Positions 7,844-14,533 of a DNA stretch of 48,789 bases are shown piece after piece (the stretch's first letter is position 1; every line of letters begins with the position of its first letter). The notes under the pieces were generated by a model, which saw nothing but the letters and a program-made list of their open reading frames with translations, ran no database searches and had not been told where the DNA came from. The DNA lies in the NCBI GenBank assembly GCA_016872015.1, contig VHBK01000008.1, positions 1 to 48,789 of the forward strand. The letters run 5' to 3'. This DNA comes from Nitrososphaerota archaeon (lineage in GTDB: Archaea; Thermoproteota; Nitrososphaeria; Nitrososphaerales; Nitrosopumilaceae). Position numbers and translations under genes: made by a program.

Positions 7844-8845
7844 TTATTCTCTCAAATCAATAATGTCAGTAACGCCTGGGCCTGTGCCGATGAGCGTGAC
7901 TGCCACGTCTGTTTTGTCTTCTATTTGTGTGATGAATTTTTTTGCCGCTGCGCTCAAATCTTCAAATGAATTTTTGTGCGCACATTCTGGGAATAATACA
8001 TCTAGCTTTGTGAGCGCAATTTGTGTTGCGGAATTGAGCATGACTGCACGCTTGGCAAGCGCAAAATCAAATTCGGCTGCACGTCTTTGTCTGCCAGTTA
8101 CTGTGCCTACCTCCGACCAGCCACGTTTTGCCACCTCATCCATCGGAAGCTCACCGTCAAGCGTGCCTGTGCCCACGCGTGTAACATAAGACTTGAAGAC
8201 TACCATGACGTCGTCGACATTTTTTGGCCCAAGTCCAATGTCTGCACATATTCCTGAGGCCGTAACATCTTTTGATGTGACAAACGGGTATGTTCCATGC
8301 CAGAGAGACAGAAATGTCCCTTGCGTGCCTTCAACTAGGACGTTTTTCTCTGCATCTAGTGCTGTGTGCAGTTCCTGCGCTACATCAATCAAGTATGGCT
8401 TGAGTGAGGGAATCTCTTTTGCCATCTTTAGCGTACGCATGGCTCGGTCTGCATTTGCAGGACCCGTGCCAGAGCCTGTGCTTCCGATTTTTTCCTTTAG
8501 TCTGCCTCCACCATCTGCATCTGTATGAGTTTTTTCTATTATTCCACAATTATTATCAACAAATGATCTCTTGGCTGCTCCGAATTCCTCAATTTCCTTG
8601 TGCAAAACATCTGGATTTACCACAACGCCTGGGCCAATCATCAGTCTTGCCTTTTTGTTCAAAAATCCACTGGGCAGCATTCGGACCTTGTATTTTTTGT
8701 CGCCATCCTCTATTGTGTGGCCTGCGTTTGGTCCTGCCCCTCCTCGAACTACAATGCTTGGATTGTCGTTTTGTGCCAAGTATGAGATGATTTTGCCTTT
8801 TCCTTCATCTCCAAAAAATCCACCAACTACTACAGTCGAGGGCAT
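7844..8845 (-). CDS. purA: Adenylosuccinate synthetase, short archaeal form
   Basis: This enzyme joins IMP and aspartate using GTP on the path to AMP. The start MPSTVVVGGFFGDEGKGKI contains the GDEGKGK phosphate loop, followed by GPNAGHTI and MLPSGFL. The later GTGTLDGELPMDE region and the KLD motif (TKLDVL, about 289) fit the family. At 333 residues it matches the short archaeal type rather than the roughly 430-residue bacterial form. ATG 8845 follows a CTTAAATTAAAG box by about 25 nt; a TTG one codon upstream is also possible. purB, for the next step, is at 24103. Confidence 0.95.
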   Translation of the reverse strand: MPSTVVVGGFFGDEGKGKIISYLAQNDNPSIVVRGGAGPNAGHTIEDGDKKYKVRMLPSGFLNKKARLMIGPGVVVNPDVLHKEIEEFGAAKRSFVDNNCGIIEKTHTDADGGGRLKEKIGSTGSGTGPANADRAMRTLKMAKEIPSLKPYLIDVAQELHTALDAEKNVLVEGTQGTFLSLWHGTYPFVTSKDVTASGICADIGLGPKNVDDVMVVFKSYVTRVGTGTLDGELPMDEVAKRGWSEVGTVTGRQRRAAEFDFALAKRAVMLNSATQIALTKLDVLFPECAHKNSFEDLSAAAKKFITQIEDKTDVAVTLIGTGPGVTDIIDLRE

Positions 8846-8933
8846 CAATGGGTGAGATTTTGAGCTTTAATTTAAGCCAAGTTATGGAATTGCGATCTAA
8901 ATTTTTAATGCCCCAATGTAAATTGACTTTTGA

Positions 8934-9395
8934 TTGTCGCATCCAAACTTTGCAGGAAACATCATAGTAAATTTGGCAAACCTGCCGGACTTTTTGCGAA
9001 AGCCAATACTCAAAAAAAGAATGGAGGAGTTCTTCACACTATCTGCACCCGATCAGTTGGAGATAATCAATAATGCACTAGAGGCAGGCCCCACAATTCC
9101 GTTTCCAAACTTTGCCAAGCTTTTTGCGACATGGCTAGAGATCCTATCTGCAATGCCTGAGGAAAAGCGAATTGGCCTTGCGTCTGCCTATGTGCTCGAA
9201 GTCCTCAGAAACCCGCAAAAACTGATTCTCTTTAACCTAGATGGGATTCTCGAAGTGTTCCTATCCTTGGACAAATCCAATCAGGACTCTATAGTAGGAT
9301 CTGTCCAAAAGATATTCTCGGGATTAACCGAGCAGCAAAGAAAGCAATTATTCCTGATTATACCAAATAGTGCCAAGGAAAAACTTGGTCTTTAG
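8934..9395 (+). CDS. Helical conserved hypothetical protein
   Basis: A 153-residue protein from a TTG start at 8934, with an AATTTTTAATG box about 28 nt upstream. It is almost entirely helical with repeated leucine-rich blocks (LPDFLRKPILKKRMEEFF, LEILSAMPEEKRIGL, FSGLTEQQRKQLFL). These blocks superficially resemble the helical repeats of MgtE N-terminal or FliG-like domains, but no specific motif supports an assignment. Its stop overlaps the convergent 92-residue zinc protein gene by 4 nt. Confidence 0.72.
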   Translation: MSHPNFAGNIIVNLANLPDFLRKPILKKRMEEFFTLSAPDQLEIINNALEAGPTIPFPNFAKLFATWLEILSAMPEEKRIGLASAYVLEVLRNPQKLILFNLDGILEVFLSLDKSNQDSIVGSVQKIFSGLTEQQRKQLFLIIPNSAKEKLGL

Positions 9396-9670
9396 TCCTG
9401 CGGCTTGTCTGGCTTGCGGTTATCCTCATTGGAATAGTCAATTACATCTCCCTGAGGAGACAATACCCCGACGAAGATCTTTTCGTTCTTTTTGAGCAGT
9501 TTTCTGTGGTCTGGCAGAGACATGTCCAGCCTTAGCTCGTTCATGACCATTATTCGATATGTCTTCCATTCCTCCCAGCACTTGGCACAGCATGGATATG
9601 TTCCACCCACTGCGTCAAGCTGCTCAGAGTCTGGTATCTCATTTTTGCATTTTGTGCAAACTCGTGCCAT
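9392..9670 (-). CDS. Zinc-ribbon protein with a YggX-like (Fe(II)-trafficking) segment
   Basis: The 92-residue protein opens with a four-cysteine cluster (CTKC at about 5-8 and CCAKC at about 27-31). It continues with WEEWKTYRIMVMNELRLDMS and PDHRKLLKKNEKIFVGV. That second part follows the pattern of the bacterial YggX family (W-x2-W, a conserved M-x-N-E-x2-L-x-M, then H/R-K-L-L), which is linked to iron handling and protection of Fe-S clusters. The relationship is my own pattern match. The ATG at 9670 has a GAATAAATT box about 25-30 nt upstream. Confidence 0.78.
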   Translation of the reverse strand: MARVCTKCKNEIPDSEQLDAVGGTYPCCAKCWEEWKTYRIMVMNELRLDMSLPDHRKLLKKNEKIFVGVLSPQGDVIDYSNEDNRKPDKPQD

Positions 9671-9744
9671 TGGATTTGCTCAATTTGTAGTCAATTTATT
9701 CTTTTTTTGGCAATGAATAATAACAGAATTAGAGTACAATTTGT

Positions 9745-9954
9745 GTGAAGATCAAGTGCCCAAAATGCAAAGGCAATGCAGATCTGGCACCAGACTTTAC
9801 TCTAGTGACATGTCAAGACTGCAACTTGGAAATGTCATATGGTGAATATGTCAAGTATGTTGCGCACAATGATGTGACATATTCTGATATTTTGGGTGAC
9901 TATGCCGGCTCTACTGAGGGGCAGACTGCCGGAACGCTTGATGAATGGGACTAA
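9745..9954 (+). CDS. Small zinc-ribbon protein
   Basis: A 69-residue protein from a GTG at 9745. CPKC (about 4-7) and CQDC (about 23-26) form a zinc ribbon, followed by an acidic, Gly/Thr-rich tail without regular structure (ending GTLDEWD). A TGAATAATAAC element about 20-28 nt upstream supports a leaderless start. Similar short ribbons can act as transcription or translation accessory proteins, but nothing here fixes the role. Confidence 0.75.
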   Translation: MKIKCPKCKGNADLAPDFTLVTCQDCNLEMSYGEYVKYVAHNDVTYSDILGDYAGSTEGQTAGTLDEWD

Positions 9955-9985
9955 CTTTTAAAATCAAATATCCAATACAAAACAC

Positions 9986-10627
9986 ATGGAAGTATTTTTT
10001 TTAGAAAGCATTTTGAATTTGGTAGGATTTGCAGTAGGAATCACAATAGGCATACTGTCATACATTGGATTTAGAAACACAGGCAGCCCAACTCTGTTCC
10101 GACTGACACTGGCGTTTTTCTCAATTGGAGTTGGTTTTATGATAATGTGGCTAGGCATAACACTTGATGCGTATGTCTTTGATCCAAAAGAGCCGCAGAG
10201 ATGGATTCAAACGCTTGGAATTGCGGTGCAGACACTAGGATACTTTTTCATTGCATTCTCCCACACAATCAAGTCGTTTTTCCCAAGATCAAATTATCTG
10301 AGATCAGTTGGAATACTGCCACTGTTTTTGATTTCATTTATTTCAATAGAAAACGTGATTCGTTCCATTTCGTTTATTCTGCTGGCATATGGCGCAATTG
10401 AAACAATGATGTCGTATTTTGAGAGCAGGCGAAAGACTGCCATTTTCGTAGCTGCTGGCCTTGCAATGTTAGGATTTGGGGAATTTTTGGGTTGGTATTA
10501 TTTTGTATTTCCACAATCCATACTGAATGTAGTGTCAATTTCCATCAAGATTACCGGACTGGGTTTGCTCTTTATTCCAGTAACCAAAGTGCCACTGACA
10601 AAGATAAAGTTCGATGAAAATCTCTAG
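9986..10627 (+). CDS. Polytopic membrane protein, about seven helices
   Basis: The 213-residue product is dominated by hydrophobic helices, with charged loops such as FDPKEPQRW (about residues 67-75) and SRRKTA (about 147-152) between them, and a short charged C-terminal tail. The spacing suggests seven transmembrane segments with the N-terminus outside. No catalytic or ligand motif is evident, and I cannot place it in a family. An ACTTTTAAAATC box about 25-32 nt before the ATG supports the start. Confidence 0.8.
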   Translation: MEVFFLESILNLVGFAVGITIGILSYIGFRNTGSPTLFRLTLAFFSIGVGFMIMWLGITLDAYVFDPKEPQRWIQTLGIAVQTLGYFFIAFSHTIKSFFPRSNYLRSVGILPLFLISFISIENVIRSISFILLAYGAIETMMSYFESRRKTAIFVAAGLAMLGFGEFLGWYYFVFPQSILNVVSISIKITGLGLLFIPVTKVPLTKIKFDENL

Positions 10628-10658
10628 CTCAGGCTCAAATTTAGCTCAATGACATTAT

Positions 10659-10721
10659 TTTGTCAAAAAATCTTATCCTGCCAATATATTCAACAATAAT
10701 TTTACAAAAAATTTGTCAAAA
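10659..10721 (+). promoter_or_regulatory. Pair of TTTGTCAAAA direct repeats around the 10721 promoter
   Basis: The ten-base sequence TTTGTCAAAA occurs at 10659-10668 and again at 10712-10721, the second copy running into the ATG of the winged-helix regulator. The first copy also ends an inverted TGACA...TGTCA pair. Copies upstream of and at the start of a small DNA-binding protein gene could be autoregulatory operators. This is a pattern observation only. Confidence 0.3.
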
Positions 10722-11008
10722 TGCAAGTATACAGAACCCACATGAAAATAATCGGAGATATTCTCACTACTACTCGTGACGACTTGCCAGACGAGCAAGG
10801 AGCAAGCATCACATACCTGATAAGAAAGGCAAACATCCCCCATGGAAGAATATCAAAGATCTTGGGCACTTTGGTGTCTCAAGGATTACTAGAGCAGACC
10901 AGCTCCGATGGAGCATGCAAGTACAAAATAAGCAGCACCGGGCGAGATTTCCTGCAAGCATACAACACATTTAACAAATTCGCAGACAGCTTTGGTCTGA
11001 CTATCTAA
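10721..11008 (+). CDS. Winged-helix transcriptional regulator (small, HTH_45-like)
   Basis: A 95-residue protein consisting of a single winged helix: MQVYRTHMKIIGDILTTTRD, a recognition-helix region (ASITYLIRKANIPHGRISKIL), a wing (LEQTSSDGACKYKISSTGRDFL) and a dimerisation helix. It is a clear paralogue of the protein at 17266-17547, sharing the YRT-x-M-xI opening, the LV/LTxxGLL wing entry and the F-x2-x-FGL ending. Such minimal regulators are abundant in these archaea; the target is unknown. Its end overlaps the convergent 29-residue acidic ORF. Confidence 0.88.
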   Translation: MQVYRTHMKIIGDILTTTRDDLPDEQGASITYLIRKANIPHGRISKILGTLVSQGLLEQTSSDGACKYKISSTGRDFLQAYNTFNKFADSFGLTI

Positions 11009-11094
11009 TCAAAATCCTCATCTTCTATTTCTTCATCTTCAAGATCTTCAAAGTCGTCCTCAAAGTCGTTTTCAAGATCAGGCTCTGTGCTCAT
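11005..11094 (-). CDS. Very small acidic protein (29 residues)
   Basis: An ATG at 11094 opens a 29-codon frame made almost only of Glu, Asp, Phe and Leu (MSTEPDLENDFEDDFEDLED and so on, ending EDFD). A TTAAATAAAG element lies about 20-28 nt upstream on the minus strand, as for other genes here. The composition is far from random translation of AT-rich DNA. It could be an acidic chaperone-like or RNA-polymerase-binding peptide, but that is speculation. The stop falls inside the 3' end of the convergent regulator gene. Confidence 0.45.
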   Translation of the reverse strand: MSTEPDLENDFEDDFEDLEDEEIEDEDFD

Positions 11095-11157
11095 GATATT
11101 AGTACAGGATTTCTTTATTTAATTTTTAATCAAGCTAAATATGTACTGGATTTTAGC

Positions 11158-11688
11158 TTGTACTCATTGAATGTTCTAGTTACTTGTGCAAGACACTTTG
11201 AGGGTGAAACTACAGACGAGATAAAAGAATTATTGTCTGAGCTTGGCGACGATAATCCCCAGATTTCCATGACAGAGTTTTCCGGGATTTTGTATGTGGA
11301 TACTACTTCAAGCCCGTTAGATCTGATAAAGAAAATCCGGGAAAAGCTGGAAGACGAGCCATGGTCTATTCGATATACAATGCGCGCAATCCCAATATTT
11401 GCAGTAACAAAGACGGATGTGACAGAAATTGTAGATACTGCAATGAAACAATCAGAAAAAATTGCACAAGGCCAGACATATCGCATAACAGTAGAGAAAA
11501 GAAATTCTGAGATTTCATCTGGTGAAATAATCAGTCAAATAGCAAATAAAATTCCAAACAGGGTCTCACTTGAAAAATACGACTGGATTGTTCTAGTCGA
11601 GATTTTGGGTGTAATTACTGGCGTATCTGTACTCAGAGACGAGGATGTTTTGAGCATACAGCGAGAAAAGCGCGGCTCACTGGAATAG
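11158..11688 (+). CDS. THUMP-domain protein (Tan1-like)
   Basis: The 176-residue protein starts at TTG 11158, with a CTAAATATG box about 20-25 nt upstream. The first half (LNVLVTCARHFEGETTDEIKELLSEL) is typical of the N-terminal region of archaeal THUMP proteins. The second (about residues 60-170) includes IRYTMRAIPIFAVTKTD, YRITVEKRNSEISS and IGVSVLRDEDVLSI-like strands of the THUMP RNA-binding fold. Tan1-type proteins assist tRNA acetylation at C12, so a tRNA-modification role is likely but inferred. It converges with, and overlaps by 12 nt, the Cgi121 fusion gene. Confidence 0.85.
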   Translation: MYSLNVLVTCARHFEGETTDEIKELLSELGDDNPQISMTEFSGILYVDTTSSPLDLIKKIREKLEDEPWSIRYTMRAIPIFAVTKTDVTEIVDTAMKQSEKIAQGQTYRITVEKRNSEISSGEIISQIANKIPNRVSLEKYDWIVLVEILGVITGVSVLRDEDVLSIQREKRGSLE

Positions 11689-12447
11689 TACTGCTGCCTT
11701 TTCTACTACCAAGTCTTCAAGTGGATTCTTGGAATCAATTACACCCAGATGCTTTTTTGTTATCTTGAATTGTTTTTGAATATGTGAAATATTCTTGGAA
11801 TAATTCACATCTACCAAGTGTTCTTCGAGATGTGAGTGCAGTCTCTCAAGATGAGACTTTGGGCCTAGTGCAACTATGGTAAATGTGTCTGTTTTCTCAA
11901 TGCCTACTAGATTTATTGCAGCTAGGATCTGCGTTGTTGCCGCAAATCTAAGCAAGATGTCTGTCTCGAATTTTTTTGATAATAACAGGTTGTTCTTTTT
12001 TGCATACAGTGATACGCCTAGTATTTTTTTGATATGCAGTATGCTTGCTATTTCCTTTGAAGAGATTCCCTCCATTGTTATGTATGGGAATTTTTTTCTC
12101 AATGCACTCAGATAGTCATAGTTTTTGCCCTTTTTGTTTTTGACATTGAACATCTCGACATTTTTTGATTGTATGATAAACTGGATTCTTGAGCCGCCAT
12201 GTATTACCGGTATTACACTCACTATATCTCCCGAGTGCAGTATTGTGTCATGGCCTTGCAGTGCAGACGAGTCTGCCCCATTTACCGCAATTAGGACATT
12301 TTTGGTGTCTAGATCCAGTGTGTTTGCCGGCTTTATCGATAAGAGATAATCTAATAATTTTGAAATGGAAACATTGTCAAGCTCTGCCTGAATTAGGTCC
12401 TTGCCAAACGACTTTTTTGCACCACCTAAGAGCTTGATTGTAATCAT
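11677..12447 (-). CDS. Fusion of a MoaD/ThiS-like ubiquitin-fold domain and KEOPS subunit Cgi121
   Basis: Residues 1-84 form a beta-grasp domain like MoaD, ThiS or archaeal SAMP: MITIKLLGGAKKSFG, then a VLIAVNGADSS strand, ending SVIPVIHGG. The rest (about 86-256) resembles Cgi121, the KEOPS subunit that recruits tRNA for t6A synthesis. Its core is KKFETDILLRFAATTQILAA (about 157-176), followed by a hydrophobic IVALGP strand and a C-terminal VEKAAVLF helix. The frame is continuous. The Gly-Gly, which is C-terminal in free sulfur carriers and modifiers, is internal here and directly precedes the Cgi121 part. The fusion could simply scaffold, or could be processed. The ATG follows a CTTAAGC box by about 28 nt. 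Confidence 0.82.
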   Translation of the reverse strand: MITIKLLGGAKKSFGKDLIQAELDNVSISKLLDYLLSIKPANTLDLDTKNVLIAVNGADSSALQGHDTILHSGDIVSVIPVIHGGSRIQFIIQSKNVEMFNVKNKKGKNYDYLSALRKKFPYITMEGISSKEIASILHIKKILGVSLYAKKNNLLLSKKFETDILLRFAATTQILAAINLVGIEKTDTFTIVALGPKSHLERLHSHLEEHLVDVNYSKNISHIQKQFKITKKHLGVIDSKNPLEDLVVEKAAVLFQ

Positions 12448-12471
12448 TGTATAATGACAGAAAGGTATTGC

Positions 12472-12804
12472 TTAAGATTCTTCGCCGGACTCTATTGTGA
12501 TTTCTTGAGGAATCTCGGATTCTTGTGTTTCTGATTCTGGTATGGTTTCCTCTTCAGCTGCTTCTACTTGTGTTTCTTCAACTTCTTCTAATTCTTCCTC
12601 TTCAACTGGTGCTTCCTTTGATGAGAGATAGTCTTTTTCACGCTTGAGAAGCTTTGTGATGTAGCCGGCCATCTCGTTTTTGAGGCCTTTAGAGCGTACA
12701 ACTGCTAGTTGGTCTAGAATTTTTTTATTGTCTGCAAAGTCTACTGAGAACTTGTCTTTGTGTTGATCAAGGACTTGCATTGAGAGTCTCTTTATTCTAT
12801 CCAC
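12472..12804 (-). CDS. rps17e: 30S ribosomal protein S17e with acidic C-terminal extension
   Basis: The first about 65 residues match S17e: MDRIKRLSMQVLDQHKDKFS, then DFADNKKILDQL and the conserved KGLKNEMAGYITKLLKRE. The remaining about 45 residues are a Glu-rich tail (EEEELEEVEETQVEAAEEE) that most archaeal S17e proteins lack, making this protein 110 rather than about 65-80 residues long. The start is GTG at 12804, with an ATAATATA box ending about 22 nt upstream. That box lies just inside the 3' end of the upstream TatD gene. Confidence 0.93.
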   Translation of the reverse strand: MDRIKRLSMQVLDQHKDKFSVDFADNKKILDQLAVVRSKGLKNEMAGYITKLLKREKDYLSSKEAPVEEEELEEVEETQVEAAEEETIPESETQESEIPQEITIESGEES

Positions 12805-12834
12805 GACAGGAATTCCTTTGGGGGTATATTATAC

Positions 12835-13584
12835 CTATATTCCCAGATATTGTTTTGAATTTGTTTCCAGCATATCTTCAGCCTCATTGTATGATATTCC
12901 AAGTATTTTCGATATGCAAAACACTACACTTGGAATAAAGCTTGGATGAGCGGACTTCATATCAAAGCAGCGAGAAAATCTTACTGGTCCGTCTGTTTCT
13001 ACTAGGATTTTGTCTTTGTTTGTAAGAGAGATCAGAACTTGCTTGTCCTGCGAATACACCGATACTGGGCCATAGGAAACATAACATCCAAGATCCATTG
13101 CTTGGCCTAGCTGCTTTTTGCTTCCTGCAAACCAGTGCAGCAAGAATCCAGGAATTTTGTAAGACGGCATGATTTGAAATATTTCATCCAGTGTTGCGCG
13201 CGAATGTACTGATACTGGTTTGTGGTACTTTTCTGCCATTTCTAGTAGTTTAGTGAAAACCTGTTTTTGCCTTGCAAAGTCTTCATCAGTTTTGGTGTAG
13301 GTCTTATCAAGTCCTATCTCCCCTATTCCGGAGAGTGTTTTTGCGTTTTGCTCAATTAGTGATGTCATCGAATCCAGATCATCTGATGCCTTTTCTGGGT
13401 GAATCCCAATGAACGGTAGGACGTGGTTGCTTTTTTTGGCAAGATTTAGTGTGACATTAGACGACTGGACATCCATTGATACTGCGCATGTTTTGATGCC
13501 GATTTGGTGCATCGAGTTGATTACTAAGCCTATTTCGCTTTCATACTCTGGATCCGATAGGTGAATATGCGCATCATAGAGCAT
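12835..13584 (-). CDS. TatD family metal-dependent DNase
   Basis: The product is a TIM-barrel hydrolase of about 249 residues. Metal ligands are in order: DAHIHLSD (about 4-11), HPEKASDD (about 62), GEIGLDKTY (about 86), SVHSR (about 126), LHWFAG (about 151) and ETDGPV (about 200). The open frame extends to 13629, but ATG 13584 directly precedes the metal motif as in relatives, and CTTAAGTATA sits 24-33 nt before it, so the shorter start is favoured. TatD enzymes degrade DNA or repair 3' ends; the physiological role here is unknown. Confidence 0.92.
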   Translation of the reverse strand: MLYDAHIHLSDPEYESEIGLVINSMHQIGIKTCAVSMDVQSSNVTLNLAKKSNHVLPFIGIHPEKASDDLDSMTSLIEQNAKTLSGIGEIGLDKTYTKTDEDFARQKQVFTKLLEMAEKYHKPVSVHSRATLDEIFQIMPSYKIPGFLLHWFAGSKKQLGQAMDLGCYVSYGPVSVYSQDKQVLISLTNKDKILVETDGPVRFSRCFDMKSAHPSFIPSVVFCISKILGISYNEAEDMLETNSKQYLGI

Positions 13585-13688
13585 GGTTTTTGGGAAATTT
13601 TCTGTATACTTAAGTGTGCAGAAATCCATTAGTGTGTGGAATTTTTTAGCTCATAATCCTTTATCATACAAAATGGTCAAAATTTGAT

Positions 13689-13907
13689 ATGAAGTCGTCT
13701 GAATTGGGCCTGTCTGCCATGTACAGGATACTCAAAAAGGCAGGCGCTGATCGCGTAAGCGACGAGTCGGCAGACGAGTTAAGGCGTGTCCTAGAGGAGA
13801 TTGCAACCACAATAGCAAAGAGCGCAGTTGACATGTCAAATCATGCTGGGCGTAAAACAATTCGCGGTGAAGACGTCAAGCTTGCTTCAAAGACGTTTAT
13901 CAAGTAA
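13689..13907 (+). CDS. Archaeal histone
   Basis: A 72-residue single histone fold: LGLSAMYRILKKAGADRVSD (about 7-26) for helix 1 and loop, a long central helix (ADELRRVLEEIATTIAKSAV) and NHAGRKTIRGEDVKLASK for loop 2 and helix 3. The RKTIRGEDV element is the standard DNA-binding loop. It forms dimers that wrap DNA. It is divergent from the TatD gene and followed after 36 nt by tRNA-Cys. A TTTATCATAC box lies about 20-28 nt before the ATG. Confidence 0.96.
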   Translation: MKSSELGLSAMYRILKKAGADRVSDESADELRRVLEEIATTIAKSAVDMSNHAGRKTIRGEDVKLASKTFIK

Positions 13908-13943
13908 AGAGTTTAATTCTGTTGGATTTGGTTTTTTTCTGTT

Positions 13944-14015
13944 GGTGAGGTGGCAGAGCGGCTATGCGTTCGCCTGCAAAGCGAATCTATAGGGGTTCAA
14001 ATCCCTTCCTCACCT
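13944..14015 (+). tRNA. tRNA-Cys (GCA)
   Basis: The acceptor stem GGTGAGG pairs with CCTCACC. The anticodon stem TTCGC/GCGAA holds the loop CTGCAAA (anticodon GCA), and the T arm contains TTCAAAT. The discriminator is T and no CCA is encoded. No intron is seen. The 3' end abuts the stop of the convergent cupredoxin gene. Confidence 0.95.
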
Positions 14016-14016
14016 C

Positions 14017-14448
14017 TTAATTTACAATTATGGTTCCTTCCATCCACGGATGCAGTCTACAGTAATAATGGAATTGTCCCGGCGTATCAAAAGTAAATGA
14101 AAATTTGTCCTCGGGTGCTATTTGCCCGCTTTCTATCATTCCATCTGGTGTGTCATAATATCCTGTGGTGACAGTGTGCAATCCCCTGTCTTGATTTACC
14201 CAAGTTATTGTCTTGCCGGAATCAACTGTAATAGTTGTTGGAAGATAGCATCCTGTCGTTTCGCATCCTGGCCTTGAAGACAGCATTACAATAGAGACAG
14301 TGTTTTCCGGCATGATTTCTTCAATAGGAGTCCCTTGTGGTGCCTGCTCAGAGCTGGGCTGACTATACGTTAGCGCAAAACCTATGATTATGGCAACTAT
14401 TGCAGCTCCGATCAAGACGAGATATTTTTGCACAAGTCGATTTGGCAC
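14017..14448 (-). CDS. Membrane-anchored cupredoxin (plastocyanin-like blue copper protein)
   Basis: The 143-residue protein starts with a hydrophobic anchor (YLVLIGAAIVAIIIGFALTY, about 9-28) and a Pro/Gln-rich linker, then a cupredoxin domain. Type-1 copper ligands are visible: His in GLHTVTTG (about 97), then Cys, His and Met in YYCRLHPWMEG (about 128-138). A second cysteine pair (GCETTGC, about 61-67) may form a disulfide. Such proteins are expected electron carriers in ammonia-oxidising archaea, and this one faces outside. The start is GTG 14448; its promoter is not clear. Confidence 0.93.
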   Translation of the reverse strand: MPNRLVQKYLVLIGAAIVAIIIGFALTYSQPSSEQAPQGTPIEEIMPENTVSIVMLSSRPGCETTGCYLPTTITVDSGKTITWVNQDRGLHTVTTGYYDTPDGMIESGQIAPEDKFSFTFDTPGQFHYYCRLHPWMEGTIIVN

Positions 14449-14533
14449 AGTGATTATTTTTGCCTACGCATGAACACATCAGGTCATTATACAATAACCT
14501 GCCATTCTAAAGCCAGTACTCTCATACCATACC

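Noticed and set aside
10659-10721. CRISPR-like repeat pair
   Set aside because: Only two 10-base copies without further periodic repeats; more likely an operator or chance.
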